This document shows positions 1 through 10,107 of a stretch of DNA of 64,000 nucleotides, in pieces. A program made the position numbers and the translations under genes. This stretch comes from Theristus sp. LFF4_11 (lineage: Eukaryota > Nematoda > Chromadorea > Monhysterida > Xyalidae): NCBI GenBank assembly GCA_030248135.1, contig JASANC010005128.1:59798-123797 (forward strand), read 5' to 3'. The notes beneath the pieces are model-generated. The model was not told where the DNA came from. It was given only the letters and a program-made list of their open reading frames with translations, and did no database searches. How positions within the stretch are numbered: the stretch's first letter is position 1; every line of letters begins with the position of its first letter.

Positions 1-170
1 GTTAGTGTCTAGGTAAATGTCCTTTAACGCAGATGTCTTGCACCAGTCGTTTAAACATGTAGGCCAACCGTGCGTCGCGTGCGCCAACAACAAGGCAAAA
101 AAACCTTTGCCTAACATTACTAAACCAAAGCCAAGTTTACAGTCTGTTTTGTTGTTGTAGTTCGGTTTCA

Positions 171-275
171 ATGAAGTCGTTGTAGGTTCCTAATCCTAAG
201 CCCAATCCTAATCCTAATGAAGTTGTTGTAGGTTTCTGATCCTAAACCTAATCCTAATCCTAAGTGAAGCCTTTT
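171..275. repeat. Two-copy tandem repeat rich in CCTAAT
   Basis: Two adjacent units of about 51 bp share the opening GAAGT(C/T)GTTGTAGGTT and then carry several CCTAAT or CCTAAG hexamers. The hexamer resembles a telomere-type repeat but is too short and imperfect to be called telomeric. Nothing coding is visible in 1-590. Confidence 0.6.
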
Positions 276-590
276 TAACAAAGTGTAAGTGCCTTGATTG
301 ACAGCTTTGTTGAAGGGGTGAAACATTGGGATCAGGGATCAGCTCCAGCTCCGGTTTAGCTTCGTAGTTTCACGCAAAAAAAGGAATTCGGCTCGCAATC
401 TGAATTCTGAGCGTCCGAGCTCCTGCTCAAGTCTCCCTCCACACGAAATTCTAGGCCAAAAATCATCCAAGTCATTTTCTGTGGAAAGTGTCTGTTTATC
501 TTAAACGCAATTTCAGAACAGCACATTTTTGATGAACAAATTTATTTTTTATTTAATTAAAAACAGTAGCGAAAGTGCGGGGGGTGGGGG

Positions 591-1332
591 TAGAGATGTG
601 AGGGTCAAAAAAAATTTTTTTTAAATTTTTTTTAAAAAAAAGTGAAAAAAATGAGCATTTATTTTTTTTATTAAAAATTTTTGAAATTTTTTTCTTTAAT
701 GTGCCCTGAAAATGCCGTTTTTGGCATAATTTTTCGAAAGTTCAACAAAAATTTTCTTTGACTTTACCTTGTCACTTAGTCTTCAACGCTGCAGGTGGTA
801 TTCTGGATTGATTTATCGACTGTTTTTAGCCTTGGTGAGTGATGATCGACTCGCGCATTGAAGTACTTGAGCGTCGCAAAGGCTAGTTCAACAAATTCCG
901 ATGCCGCTAAGGTGAGATAGAAGCAGAGAACTCACATTTACGCATCGTTTTTCAGGATCTCGAAAGGTCGAAATTGCACTGTCTGCCACTGCAAGCGTAA
1001 CTTCGTTGGTTGCTCGTTGCTGTTTCGCCTCGTGTCGTCAGCATGATCACACCGGTTTGTTGTTGAACTTGTTTCCGTGTTATTTGAGGTGAATTGAGAG
1101 GCAAAACACGAGACGTGATGTCGTCGGTGGGAAAATGGGGTCGCCGAAACCAAGTCTGAAATTTTCACCCTCCTCCCATATGAGTGGGGGTCATATGGTA
1201 AGTCGGTGGCTCCTCAGATGGTGATATTCGGACTCCCTGAAAAATTCTGAACAACTTTCATTTAAAAAAAAATCAAAAAAAAATTTTTTTTTAAAGAAAA
1301 AAATAGAAAATTTTTTTTTCTTGACATCTCTA
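591..1332 (-). mobile_element. hAT-like non-autonomous element, family 1, inverted copy
   Basis: The ends are inverted repeats starting TAGAGATGT. The element is flanked by an exact 8-bp duplication, GGTGGGGG, at 583-590 and 1333-1340. The interior is the reverse complement of the element at 1,471-2,174 (shared tract with GGCATAATTTTTCGAAAG). An 8-bp target duplication is typical of hAT transposons. No transposase is encoded, so it is a MITE-like derivative. Its ends have drifted from the TAGGGTTGTT seen in the other copies. Confidence 0.85.
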
Positions 1333-1470
1333 GGTGGGGGGGGGGGTCCCCTCAGCCGAAAATTCTGCCCGTGCACGGGCAGATACCCGTGTACCCCCCT
1401 CCCCCCTTTACCTCGACACGGGTACTAGACTCCCCCCACCCCCCTCCGCGAGAAAACACGGGATCGCACC

Positions 1471-2174
1471 TAGGGTTGTTAAAAAAACAAAAATCGTCAT
1501 TTTTGTTTTTTTTTAAATTAAAAAAAATTTCAAAAATCAAAGTTGTGCTAAATCAATCAGGGAGTCCGAAGAACCACATATGATATGCAAGCGCCTCCCG
1601 AATGACTCCCGTATGGCGGAACTTTGCAGATTTTGTTTTGGTGACCTCAATTACCCCTTTTCCAAACCGTCACCATGCCTCTTCTTGTGTTTTGACCTCC
1701 AAAACGTCACTAATTGTCCCCAGCTAAACTAATGCTAAAGTTAAGACAAACATACCGCCTTGAAATTCGATCAATTCTTCTGATGGTGTCGCGACGACAC
1801 GACACGAAGCAGCAAGCAACCAGACAACGTAGCGCTTGCAAACGGAGCAGCGAGCACAATCGGACGCTCTGCGAGGCGAATCGTCACCTTATCTGCATCG
1901 GAAATGGTAGGCCAAGCTTTGGGACGCTCAAAAACTTCATCGCAGATGTTGTCGTAGCCTAAAATCAGTCGGTAAAACGGCCCAAAATCGACTGCTAAAG
2001 GTTTTACGAGGTATAATCAAAGAAAATTTTTGTTGAACTTTCGAAAAATTGTGCCAAAATTGAGGTTTTCAGAGCATATTAGAGGAAAATTTTTCAATTT
2101 TTTTTTTAAATCGGCATTTTTGTTTTTTTTTATCACTTTTTAAAAAAAATGTTCATTTTTGTTTAACAACCCTA
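1471..2174 (+). mobile_element. hAT-like non-autonomous element, family 1
   Basis: The element begins TAGGGTTGTT and ends AACAACCCTA. The 8 bp ATCGCACC stand on both sides (1463-1470 and 2175-2182). T- and A-rich subterminal tracts follow each end. The interior is nearly identical to the copy at 48,587-49,236 and inverted relative to 591-1,332. A short reading frame inside has no recognisable product. Confidence 0.9.
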
Positions 2175-2372
2175 ATCGCACCCCCCCTCACGGTGGTCAA
2201 TCTCATCTCAATTTTTTCCAAAAATACCGTAATTTTTGCATTTTTCTTGACGTTTGTGTCTGTCCCTGCATAGATTTTGTTGTTTCTGACCAAACAAGCA
2301 GCTTGTTTGCACAAAATATTCTGTATTTTACAAGAATTTCTGTGTTTTTCTAAGGCAAAAATTTGGTATTAC

Positions 2373-2530
2373 CCGTGCGATCCCGTGCACCCCCCCTCAC
2401 GAAATTTTTCTGCCAGTGCACCCCCCTCAGGAAAATTTGCTGCCCGTGCACCCCCCCCTCACCGAGAAGGCACCTGACCCCCCCCCCCTCTAAAATCAGG
2501 CAAACACCCCCCCTCACCCGAGGTCCCGCT
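2373..2530. repeat. C-tract minisatellite, period about 30 bp
   Basis: Four to five units alternate runs of 6-9 C with short spacers such as TCAGGAAAATTTGCTG and the phrase CCCGTGCAC. Related C-rich sequence lies at 1,335-1,470, so the hAT copies appear to have landed in one older C-tract repeat. The complementary strand has closely spaced G runs of the kind that can form quadruplexes. Confidence 0.7.
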
Positions 2531-2624
2531 TTTGCTACTGATTAAAAAATCACGATTTGAAAAAAGAGTTGAAAAAAATTTTGAGCCCCATTTGGAAGCA
2601 AGCAAAGCAAAAAAGCAACCGAAA

Positions 2625-5600
2625 ATGGCTGCATCCACAGCTGGGACAGAGTCAACGGTTTTTGTCGACGAAAGTCGGCAAAAACCCAGCGTTCCGCCGC
2701 TACCAATTTCGCCATTTGAAACTGCCGTGAAGCTGAAGCAAAAAATGGAGAAATCAGCCACGGCAGATGATTTTCTTAGATTCCGTTGCACTCGATGTCC
2801 CGCAAGATTTATGTCTGCTGAGTTTTTGCGCGCGCACGTGCACAGGTATGGTATGGTTGGTCGTTGGTTGGTATGATGGATGTTGGTTTTGGTATGCGTT
2901 TTTAGCTTTTCAATGTTCTACCATTTTTCAGAAGTGCAAACTTTTCCTCGTCTTTTTTTCATCTTCATGTTGTTTCAAGGCCCATTCATGCGCTCGCACG
3001 CGTTCAAGCGTAGGTGTCAGCGGTCAGCAAGCACGTGACGCTGCGCTGTTTTTGTTTTATGAATCTGTGCTGTAGCGAAGTGATGCTGGCGCTTCAAGCT
3101 TCATGAATGGTGCTTTAGTATCATTAGAAAAGCATTGTTTCACTTGCATGGCACCCTTTTGTCTCAGTGCTCACGCATCGGTTGTGAAATGCCCGGAGGT
3201 CGGCCGTTTCAAGTGCGTTCACTGCGGCGTCGAGTTTCGGATGCGAAAGTTGTTCATCGCGCATCAGAATCAGTCGGTTTATTTTTACATCCATCTGCAA
3301 CTGCAAAGTGCAAACAAAAACCTTGAAGTACAATTCAAATGGTTTTTTGACGAGTTTTATCTGTCGACGTTTTCAAATCTGGTGGTTCCGCAACGGCGCA
3401 ACTAGGGTTGGCACAGGAAAAAAAACGGTTTCTTTTCCGTTTTAAAACCGGTTTTTTCCCAGTTTTTTTCTGAAAAAATAAAGAACCGGTTTTTTACCTT
3501 AAAAATTTTTAAACTTCGTGGTCAAAAATCACAATTCTTCGTTTGATTGATAAACTATAAAATTATATTTTTAAAAAAACGGTGCAGTGAACTGTGTTGA
3601 ACTGAACTGGTGAAGCATCATTTTGCAGAAGCTTTTGTGGCAAGGGTCAAGTGAAATACGATGAAGACAAGGTGACTGCTAAACTAAGTGCATATGCAGA
3701 CTGACTAACGATGTTGTCGATTTGCAAAGGGTAACTGATGAAATGTGTTATTTTTCAAACGCAATCCGCTACCGGTTTCACTTTGCAGTTCTGCAAATCT
3801 CGCCCCCTAATCGGGGTCAGCTATCCGGTCTCCTTGCAACAGTCCCTCCCCGCTCCCCACACCTACACGGTCACTGCTCAGTCTTTGTTTTCAATTTATT
3901 GAACGTGCTGCCCTGAAAACCAATAAAAGCGAAATTGGTTTGATTTGAAACAAAAAATTGGGTAGCATTGGGTGGCAAAAATAGCAAATTGGGTCGGCTG
4001 TATGCCCGAAAACAGCATTTTAGGTTGCTCAAAATCACTAATTTTGATGTATTTCCTATTTTGAGTTCAAGATGCCAAGTTCTGGAAAGTTTAGGTGCTG
4101 GGAAGCATTCGGTTTTTTATGGTTTTAAAACGGTTTTAAAACGGAAAAGAAACCGGTTTTTTTTCCTGGCAATATAAAAAACCGGTTTTTTACCAACCCT
4201 AGGCGCAACGCAGCTGCGTTCAGGATTTTTTCGATGTTTCAAGGTTAGTTTTTCGATGTGTTACGGATACGGTCGGATAACCACAGATTAACATGGTCAT
4301 CCTTCCGTGAAACATCGAAACAAGCTGAACGCAGCTGCGACCGCAGGTTCACACAGACGAACACAAAGGCTGCCCGTGTTCAGATGTGCACGCACACACG
4401 CACTGCAGTGGTCGGCGTGCGTCTACTGCGGCGCCACGTTTCGTCGTCGTGCCGATTACATTGCTCATTTGGAGGGGCACCACGCGTTTGACAGCAACAG
4501 CCACAGCACGTCGTCGTCGTCGTTGAGCGCAGTCGCAAACAGCCACCCGATTGTGGGGCCCGTTCGAACGCTTGCTGCAGCTGCTCAAAAACAAGCAAAC
4601 GCTCAAAGCAAAGCTGCCATAAAAACAGAGCCGTCCGTGGCCGAGCAACCCAGGAGATCGGTGACACAGTCGACACTCATAAAACTGGAGATTGGTGATT
4701 CTGAGATGGCCGAGACAAACGTGCAACCAATGGATAGCAAGATGATGGAGAATGTGGACGGCGGGGTTGCTGGAAACAACGGGTCTGTGGAGCGAACGGT
4801 GAACTGGAATGTGGCAAATACGGCTGTGGATAAGCAACGGTCACCGGAGACTTCAACAGCATTCACTGGTTTGACACGGTTTTCAAGTTTTTTGCGCTCA
4901 GGACACGTGTTAGACTTTTCGGTTATTAAAATTTTTGTCATTGGTAACTATTCGACTGTTGTTTCAGCACCTGTGGCTCAAACAAGTAATACCCATATGA
5001 ACACCGCCAATAGAAACGGAAAAACTGAACGAAGCGCAACGCAGACACCGTTGGTCAGAGCGGTCACTGCTGCGTCCACTACCAGTCACAAAAGCAGTGT
5101 ACTGAACGAGCCTCGATTCAACGGGCAAGAAGATGCGAGTGAAGCGAGCATCAGCAGATGCAACGTTGCTGAGCACACGAACACATCGTCCACTGACTGC
5201 GAGTGCATCTGCGAGCATGACAACTGCGACTGCGTCTGCATTGCAGCCAAGCAGTTGCTGCTGTTGAGACATTCACTGTCGTCATCACGCCCAGCAATGT
5301 CGCATTTCATTGCTGGTGACAACGACGCCGATGTTGATGTGGTCACACCGATGGAGCAGCACAGCAGGCACTCATCATGCAACAACAGTCGCTCCTCCAC
5401 ACCATCCAGCAGCGTCGATGTCAAGCCACCAAAGCCGTTCTCAAGTATGGCCGAAATCCGCAGCCTGATGCAGACGACTTACAGCCAGAAGCAACGTCGC
5501 CGCCAGCTGGCGTGCCGCCGTGGCATGTCGCCGTATCAGCGTGGTTCGCCGGCGCACGGTCACCGGTGTCCGCGGTGTGCGAGTGCGTTCGGCACGTTCG

Positions 5601-5845
5601 ACGGTTTGCGCGAGCACGTGTTCCAGCAGCACGACGTGCGTGTCTCCGACAGCTACCACGACCGCAGACGACTGCTCACGTACACGAGCAATGCCGCTGG
5701 TGTGCCGATGGCGTTGCTCGCGCGCAGGCCGGCCGGCGTCGCAAAGACAGCCGGCTCAGCAGCACCACGTGTCCTCGTTCATGGGGCGAATGCGGACGCG
5801 GCACGCCTGGTGACAGCCGCCATCAGGACGCAACACAGCCACTGA
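2625..5845 (+). CDS. C2H2 zinc-finger protein, 571 aa, 4 exons
   Basis: Probably a nuclear DNA- or RNA-binding regulator. The model uses exons 2625-2845, 3168-3272, 4357-4868 and 4968-5845, and closes in frame. Finger 1 (CTRC to HVHSAH) is completed across the first intron. Finger 2 starts CVHC but lacks a clear second histidine, so it is degenerate or the exon edge at 4357 is wrong. Finger 3 is CVYC to HLEGHH and finger 4, near the C terminus, is CPRC to HVFQQH. Between fingers 3 and 4 lie about 350 low-complexity residues rich in Ser, Thr and Asn, with a short Cys-rich patch. The intron 4869-4968 is 99 nt and leaves the frame open if retained. The second intron contains a hAT-like element. 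The start ATG at 2625 has A at -3. Family assignment rests on fingers only; no orthologue is recognised. Confidence 0.8.
3403..4201. mobile_element. hAT-like non-autonomous element, family 2, in zinc-finger intron
   Basis: The element starts TAGGGTTGG and ends CCAACCCTA. It is flanked by an exact 8-bp duplication, GGCGCAAC (3395-3402 and 4202-4209). Each terminal region of about 90 bp is built of AAAACCGGTTTTTT-type blocks in inverted orientation, so the whole element can fold back. It shares only the outermost bases with family 1. It lies wholly within the intron between exons 2 and 3 of the zinc-finger gene and carries no recognisable gene. Confidence 0.9.
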
Positions 5846-6387
5846 GCGGGCGATACCGGCTGGCATGATTGTCTGGTTCAATTCAACCACTGCTTTTGGC
5901 AACCGGGTTTTCTTTGTTGCTGTTTAGGTGGAAATCGTGTGAGACTCGCTTTTAACTTCTCTGTTTATGAAAAATAACATTTGCTGGTCATGTGTGCAAT
6001 TTGCTTTGCTTCCGTGTGTCCGTATATTGTCCTGACGCATTTTGTATTACTTTTATTGATATTGGTCAACCCCTTCAACCGTGGTCCGCGGTTCACTTAT
6101 TGGTTGTGTTTCCTCTTTTTACCTTTCTGATATTTTTGCGTCTGCTTGTGATAAGTGACGGCAGGTGTGTTTTAGCAATGTAACCGGCCGTTTCCAACGT
6201 TGCAGCCTCCTTGTTTTATCTGATGTTCGTTGCATCTGTCTTTCTTTTCACGAGCTTCAATATTTGTCAGTTTGACGTTGAATTCAAAACTGCTTCGACC
6301 CGTGCAACGTTTTGTTGCTACGCAATGCGAATGAATTGTTCACACGTTTCAAAACGCGTCGCACAGCACAAGAGCGCTTGTGAGCAA
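5846..6387. other. Convergent intergenic region
   Basis: This is the space between the stop codons of the zinc-finger gene (+) and the glycosyltransferase gene (-). It should hold both 3' untranslated regions. No further gene or repeat is seen. Confidence 0.6.
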
Positions 6388-8426
6388 TCACAGTGCACAG
6401 CGTTCGGACAACGGCGTGTCCGTCACTGAGCGCACCGCAGCCAACACGCAGGCCACTCTGTTTTGTAGACGTCTCGCAAACCCGTCTGGCAGATTGGTCG
6501 CTTGGAACTGGCCGAACGATCGCACTTCTTGCTGAAAATGCATCGGCCAACTTTGCACGCTCGAGTTCCGGTAGTGGCGCATTATAGCCGTGGTGAATTC
6601 CATTTGGTACCTGAAAACCACACGCCTTGGAATGAACTGACGGACAGTTCCAAATCATACGGTTGAAAGTGATGGGGGAAAAGCAGCGTACGTTTTCACG
6701 GACTCGGTGATCATCTGCCGGACGTAGTGAACGCCCATGTAGGTGACCAAGTGCGGTTTCACGATGCATTTCGTTGTGTGTCCCGGTGGGCCAACCGCTG
6801 ACGTGTTGTGGAATCTGAATGCAGGCAGCTGTGACGCGACAAAGTTTGCAATCTGTGGGTACGTTCGCATGGACGAGAGCGACAGCGCGCTTGCGTCAGG
6901 CACGTCTCGCGTCACCCAGCGGCAGCGCACGCGGAACGCCCCCCAGCGCGGCTCGTCCACTGAGCTGAAATTGCATTTTTTTAGACCGCAATCCTGAGCC
7001 GGAATTGTGGACTGTGTGATTTCAAGTTTAAACGGTCGTTCCTGGGTGATGATCATGCGCATGTGATTTACTTGATCATTTGCTGCAGCGTGCGATGCTT
7101 CAACGGCACCATCAGTTCGTCGATGTCGACCACGATCGTGTAGTCGAAGCGATGCAGTGTTCTGCAGCACATGTAGCGTGACTGAAACTGCGCTGTTTGC
7201 AAACAAACAACACTGAATCGTTGCAACTGCGCAGCACCCACGAATGCGCGTGCACCTGTACACACAGTCGTTCACTTGCGCATTGTGTCTGCATCGATGC
7301 ACCTGCGCACAGCGGGCCGTTCGGTTGCTCGCAATGTGCACGATTTCAATGAGCGCGCGCTCGGCATAGAAGCGCAGCAGCGTGTGCGTGGCGCTGTCGT
7401 GCACGTGCAGCGTGTACACGATGAAGTGCTGGGCGCCAACGACGCGGTGGAACTCGACGAACTGCAACAGCAGCAGCCAGTGGTGGTAGTGGCCGTGGAT
7501 GGGCGCCAGACACACGGCCACGCTGCCATCGCCGGGCGCGCCTGCGGTGTGCGAGATGGGCAATGTTTGAAGTGCTGTAGTTCATAAACATGTTGGTTAG
7601 CTGCATCCTGTTGGTAGACGACCAATCAGTGCATCTCTGTCTCCAATCAGTGCTGCACCCAATCAGACTTTTCAACTGCCCACAAAAAAAACGAAATCAG
7701 TGCGTCTCGAAACATCGTTTCTCGTTTCTCAAGCAGCGTTTTTATCGGTGAGTGCGATCGATATCAACAGGCACGAACGTTTTGGCTGCACGGTGACTGG
7801 CAGTGCCACGTTGAACACATGCACAGCACTGAGTGTCTCGTTTGCTCCAGTGACAGCCACCATGGGAGCGTATCTCCCTGCGGCACAGTGCACCAAGTAC
7901 TCCGGGTTGACAGTCGTCTTGAAGACGGCGCCGATTTGAGTGCCATTTCTTGCAAAGTACCAACAGACGGCCTGAATTGATTGATTGATTGATTTTTTCA
8001 TGATTGACCGCTGAACAAAACAAAACAAGCCTGTGTGCCCAGCGTGTACAGCGAGACCGTAACAACGGTGACCCTGTTGAATCTTGGGTCAAAGTAGGCC
8101 CACTGCGGGTCCAACGGGTCCGCTCGTTCATCCGCAGGGTAGTGCCGCCTGGGCTGTTGGTCAAGGAGTTCTTGGTCAAACTCCATTGCAAACGGGGGTT
8201 CTTCGCTAAAAGTTGTTTCGTTTTCGGCCAAAACTCGTGCGAACGGAGTCCAGTATTCCTTTTCGGTTGATCGCAGTTGTTTTTGAACTGGCAGTAGCCA
8301 AGACAGACTGTTGCGAGCAGCATTGCTGTTTGATTTGTAGATGCTGCACAGTGCGAAATAGCTGATCAGCCCGAGCACCAGCACTGACTTCAGTGCCCGT
8401 TGGTTCACGTGCCACTGGTGCAACAT
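6388..8426 (-). CDS. Glycosyltransferase family 92 (DUF23) protein, 514 aa, 6 exons
   Basis: A type II Golgi or ER membrane enzyme predicted to transfer a sugar, galactose in the characterised GT92 members, to N-glycan core fucose or similar acceptors. Exons (minus): 8426-8031, 7971-7779, 7574-7256, 7212-7072, 6964-6692 and 6610-6388; they sum to an exact frame. Residues about 12-30 (LKSVLVLGLISYFALCSIY) form a signal anchor. Family landmarks follow in order: VAVCLAPIHG, then WLLLLQFVEFHRVVGAQHF, then the metal-binding DxD in VVDIDELMVP, VKPHLV, and near the end IMRHYRNSS. Length suits the family, which is expanded in nematodes. Intron 1 can only be kept in frame with a GC-AG pair (ACACAG/GCTTGT). 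The exon 2 end (7779) is the least certain edge. It lies tail-to-tail with the zinc-finger gene and 570 bp downstream of the ATPase on the same strand. Confidence 0.85.
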
Positions 8427-8996
8427 AATAAGAATGTCGCTTGTTTTTCAGTGGCCGACATTGAGAGTTTGTAATGTTGTTTGTCGTTTTCGCTCAATAA
8501 AGTACGCGGTGAACTTTATTTTTTCATAGAAATGAATGATTCTTTCAATACAGGAGTAGTTTTTGCTGTGTTTTATTTTTAAAATGGTACATTTGCGTAT
8601 CGTTGTTTTTATCTGCAAAACCTTTTCAAATCAATTTGCGAAAAACTTTCAAACAATAAATCGATGTGGTGTGCAGTGTACGCGAAGTAGACCGCGTTGA
8701 TGAACAATCGGTAGATAAAACGTGTGTCTGTTGTGCAACTACACGCATTGTCGCTTCATGAATGCGTGTTGTTTGTGATTTTGAATTTGATGTCACGCAT
8801 CTATCTAAACTGCATATAAAAAGAACTGCATATTTTTATTGAATTTTGTATTGGTCCGTTTTAATCTGAAAATCAAGACGATAAAAATATTGTGATAAAG
8901 GGAACACTTTTTTACTCAGCATGAAAGAAATGAGCGGGCATAAAGCAGAATGTGAATTGGAGTGGATGCGAAGAGCACATGGTAGTTTCTGAAAAA
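8427..8996. other. Spacer between ATPase 3' end and glycosyltransferase start
   Basis: AT-rich spacer. TTTATT at about 8836-8841 reads AATAAA on the minus strand, about 155 nt past the ATPase stop, and is the best poly(A) signal candidate. The region before 8426 should contain the glycosyltransferase promoter; no specific motif is recognised. Confidence 0.4.
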
Positions 8997-9942
8997 TCAC
9001 AACCGGGTCGTTTTGACAATGTCACCACCCCGAACGGTCGCTTCATGGCCGTCATTCAACGTGAAAGCTTTGTTGGTGTATTGCATTTCACGAGGGCCAC
9101 TAAACGCGCTCAGAGCCCACCCAGGCGACCGCAGCCAGCTGTCGTCTGCGCCACCTCTTCGCGCAATGTTTTCGATCACGGACTCTGGCGGTTTCTCGGC
9201 ACAAGCACAGAGTGCGCTCAACGGTCTGTTGTCCCACTTTGCGAGAACTCTGTCGATGAACAGTCGCTCGTAGAGCCAACAGAAGATCGCAGACCCGAGC
9301 GCCAGCAAGACGACGATCGCGCGGAATTCCATTGACGGCGGCATTTTCATCTCGAACGTGCTCGCGAGCCAGCGCGGTGGCACCGTGGTCAGCCTGAGGG
9401 TGGCGTTTGTGTCTTCTGTCCAACGCGTTTTCCGCAAAGTCATCTCTTATAAATGAAAGGCCAACCAAAGGGAAGCGATGGTGACAGCAGCCATGCAGGC
9501 ACAAAGCTGCCAGTTCGTGTACACCGGTCGTCGGTGTGGGCGCCCTTTCGAGTAGATGACTGCGAACGCAATGTATTGGTAGAGGGACAGTTGAAACACA
9601 CACGTGCCCTGGTATGCATCGAACGCGTGGTCGTCATCAGAGCTGTCAAACGGCACAAACCACGGCTGCGCACTGGTCAGCCAGAACATGAACACCTGCA
9701 CAGAGGTTCCTTGGTTGTATGATTGACTGATTGCATGTGTGCTTGATTGATTGACTGGTTGATTAATTGGTAAAACAATTGATGGATTGATTCAAGATTG
9801 GTTAATTGATTTATTGATTGATTGATTGATTGAAGGAATGATTGAGTAAATGATTGATTGATTGATTGATTGATTGAGGGAGTGATTGAATGCAGGATTG
9901 ATTGATTGATTCATTGATTAATTAATTGATTGATTGATTGAG

Positions 9943-9999
<57 letters not shown>

Positions 10000-10008
10000 A
10001 ATTAATTA

Positions 10009-10063
<55 letters not shown>

Positions 10064-10068
10064 GAATG

Positions 10069-10107
<39 letters not shown>

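Noticed and set aside
4349..4837. Long minus-strand frame opposite the zinc-finger gene
   Set aside because: Shadow of the strongly biased plus-strand exon; no domain.
9447..9449. Apparent in-frame stop (TAA) between the last two ATPase coding segments
   Set aside because: A 72-nt GT-AG intron (9465-9394) removes it and restores the conserved sequence LWLTTVPP.
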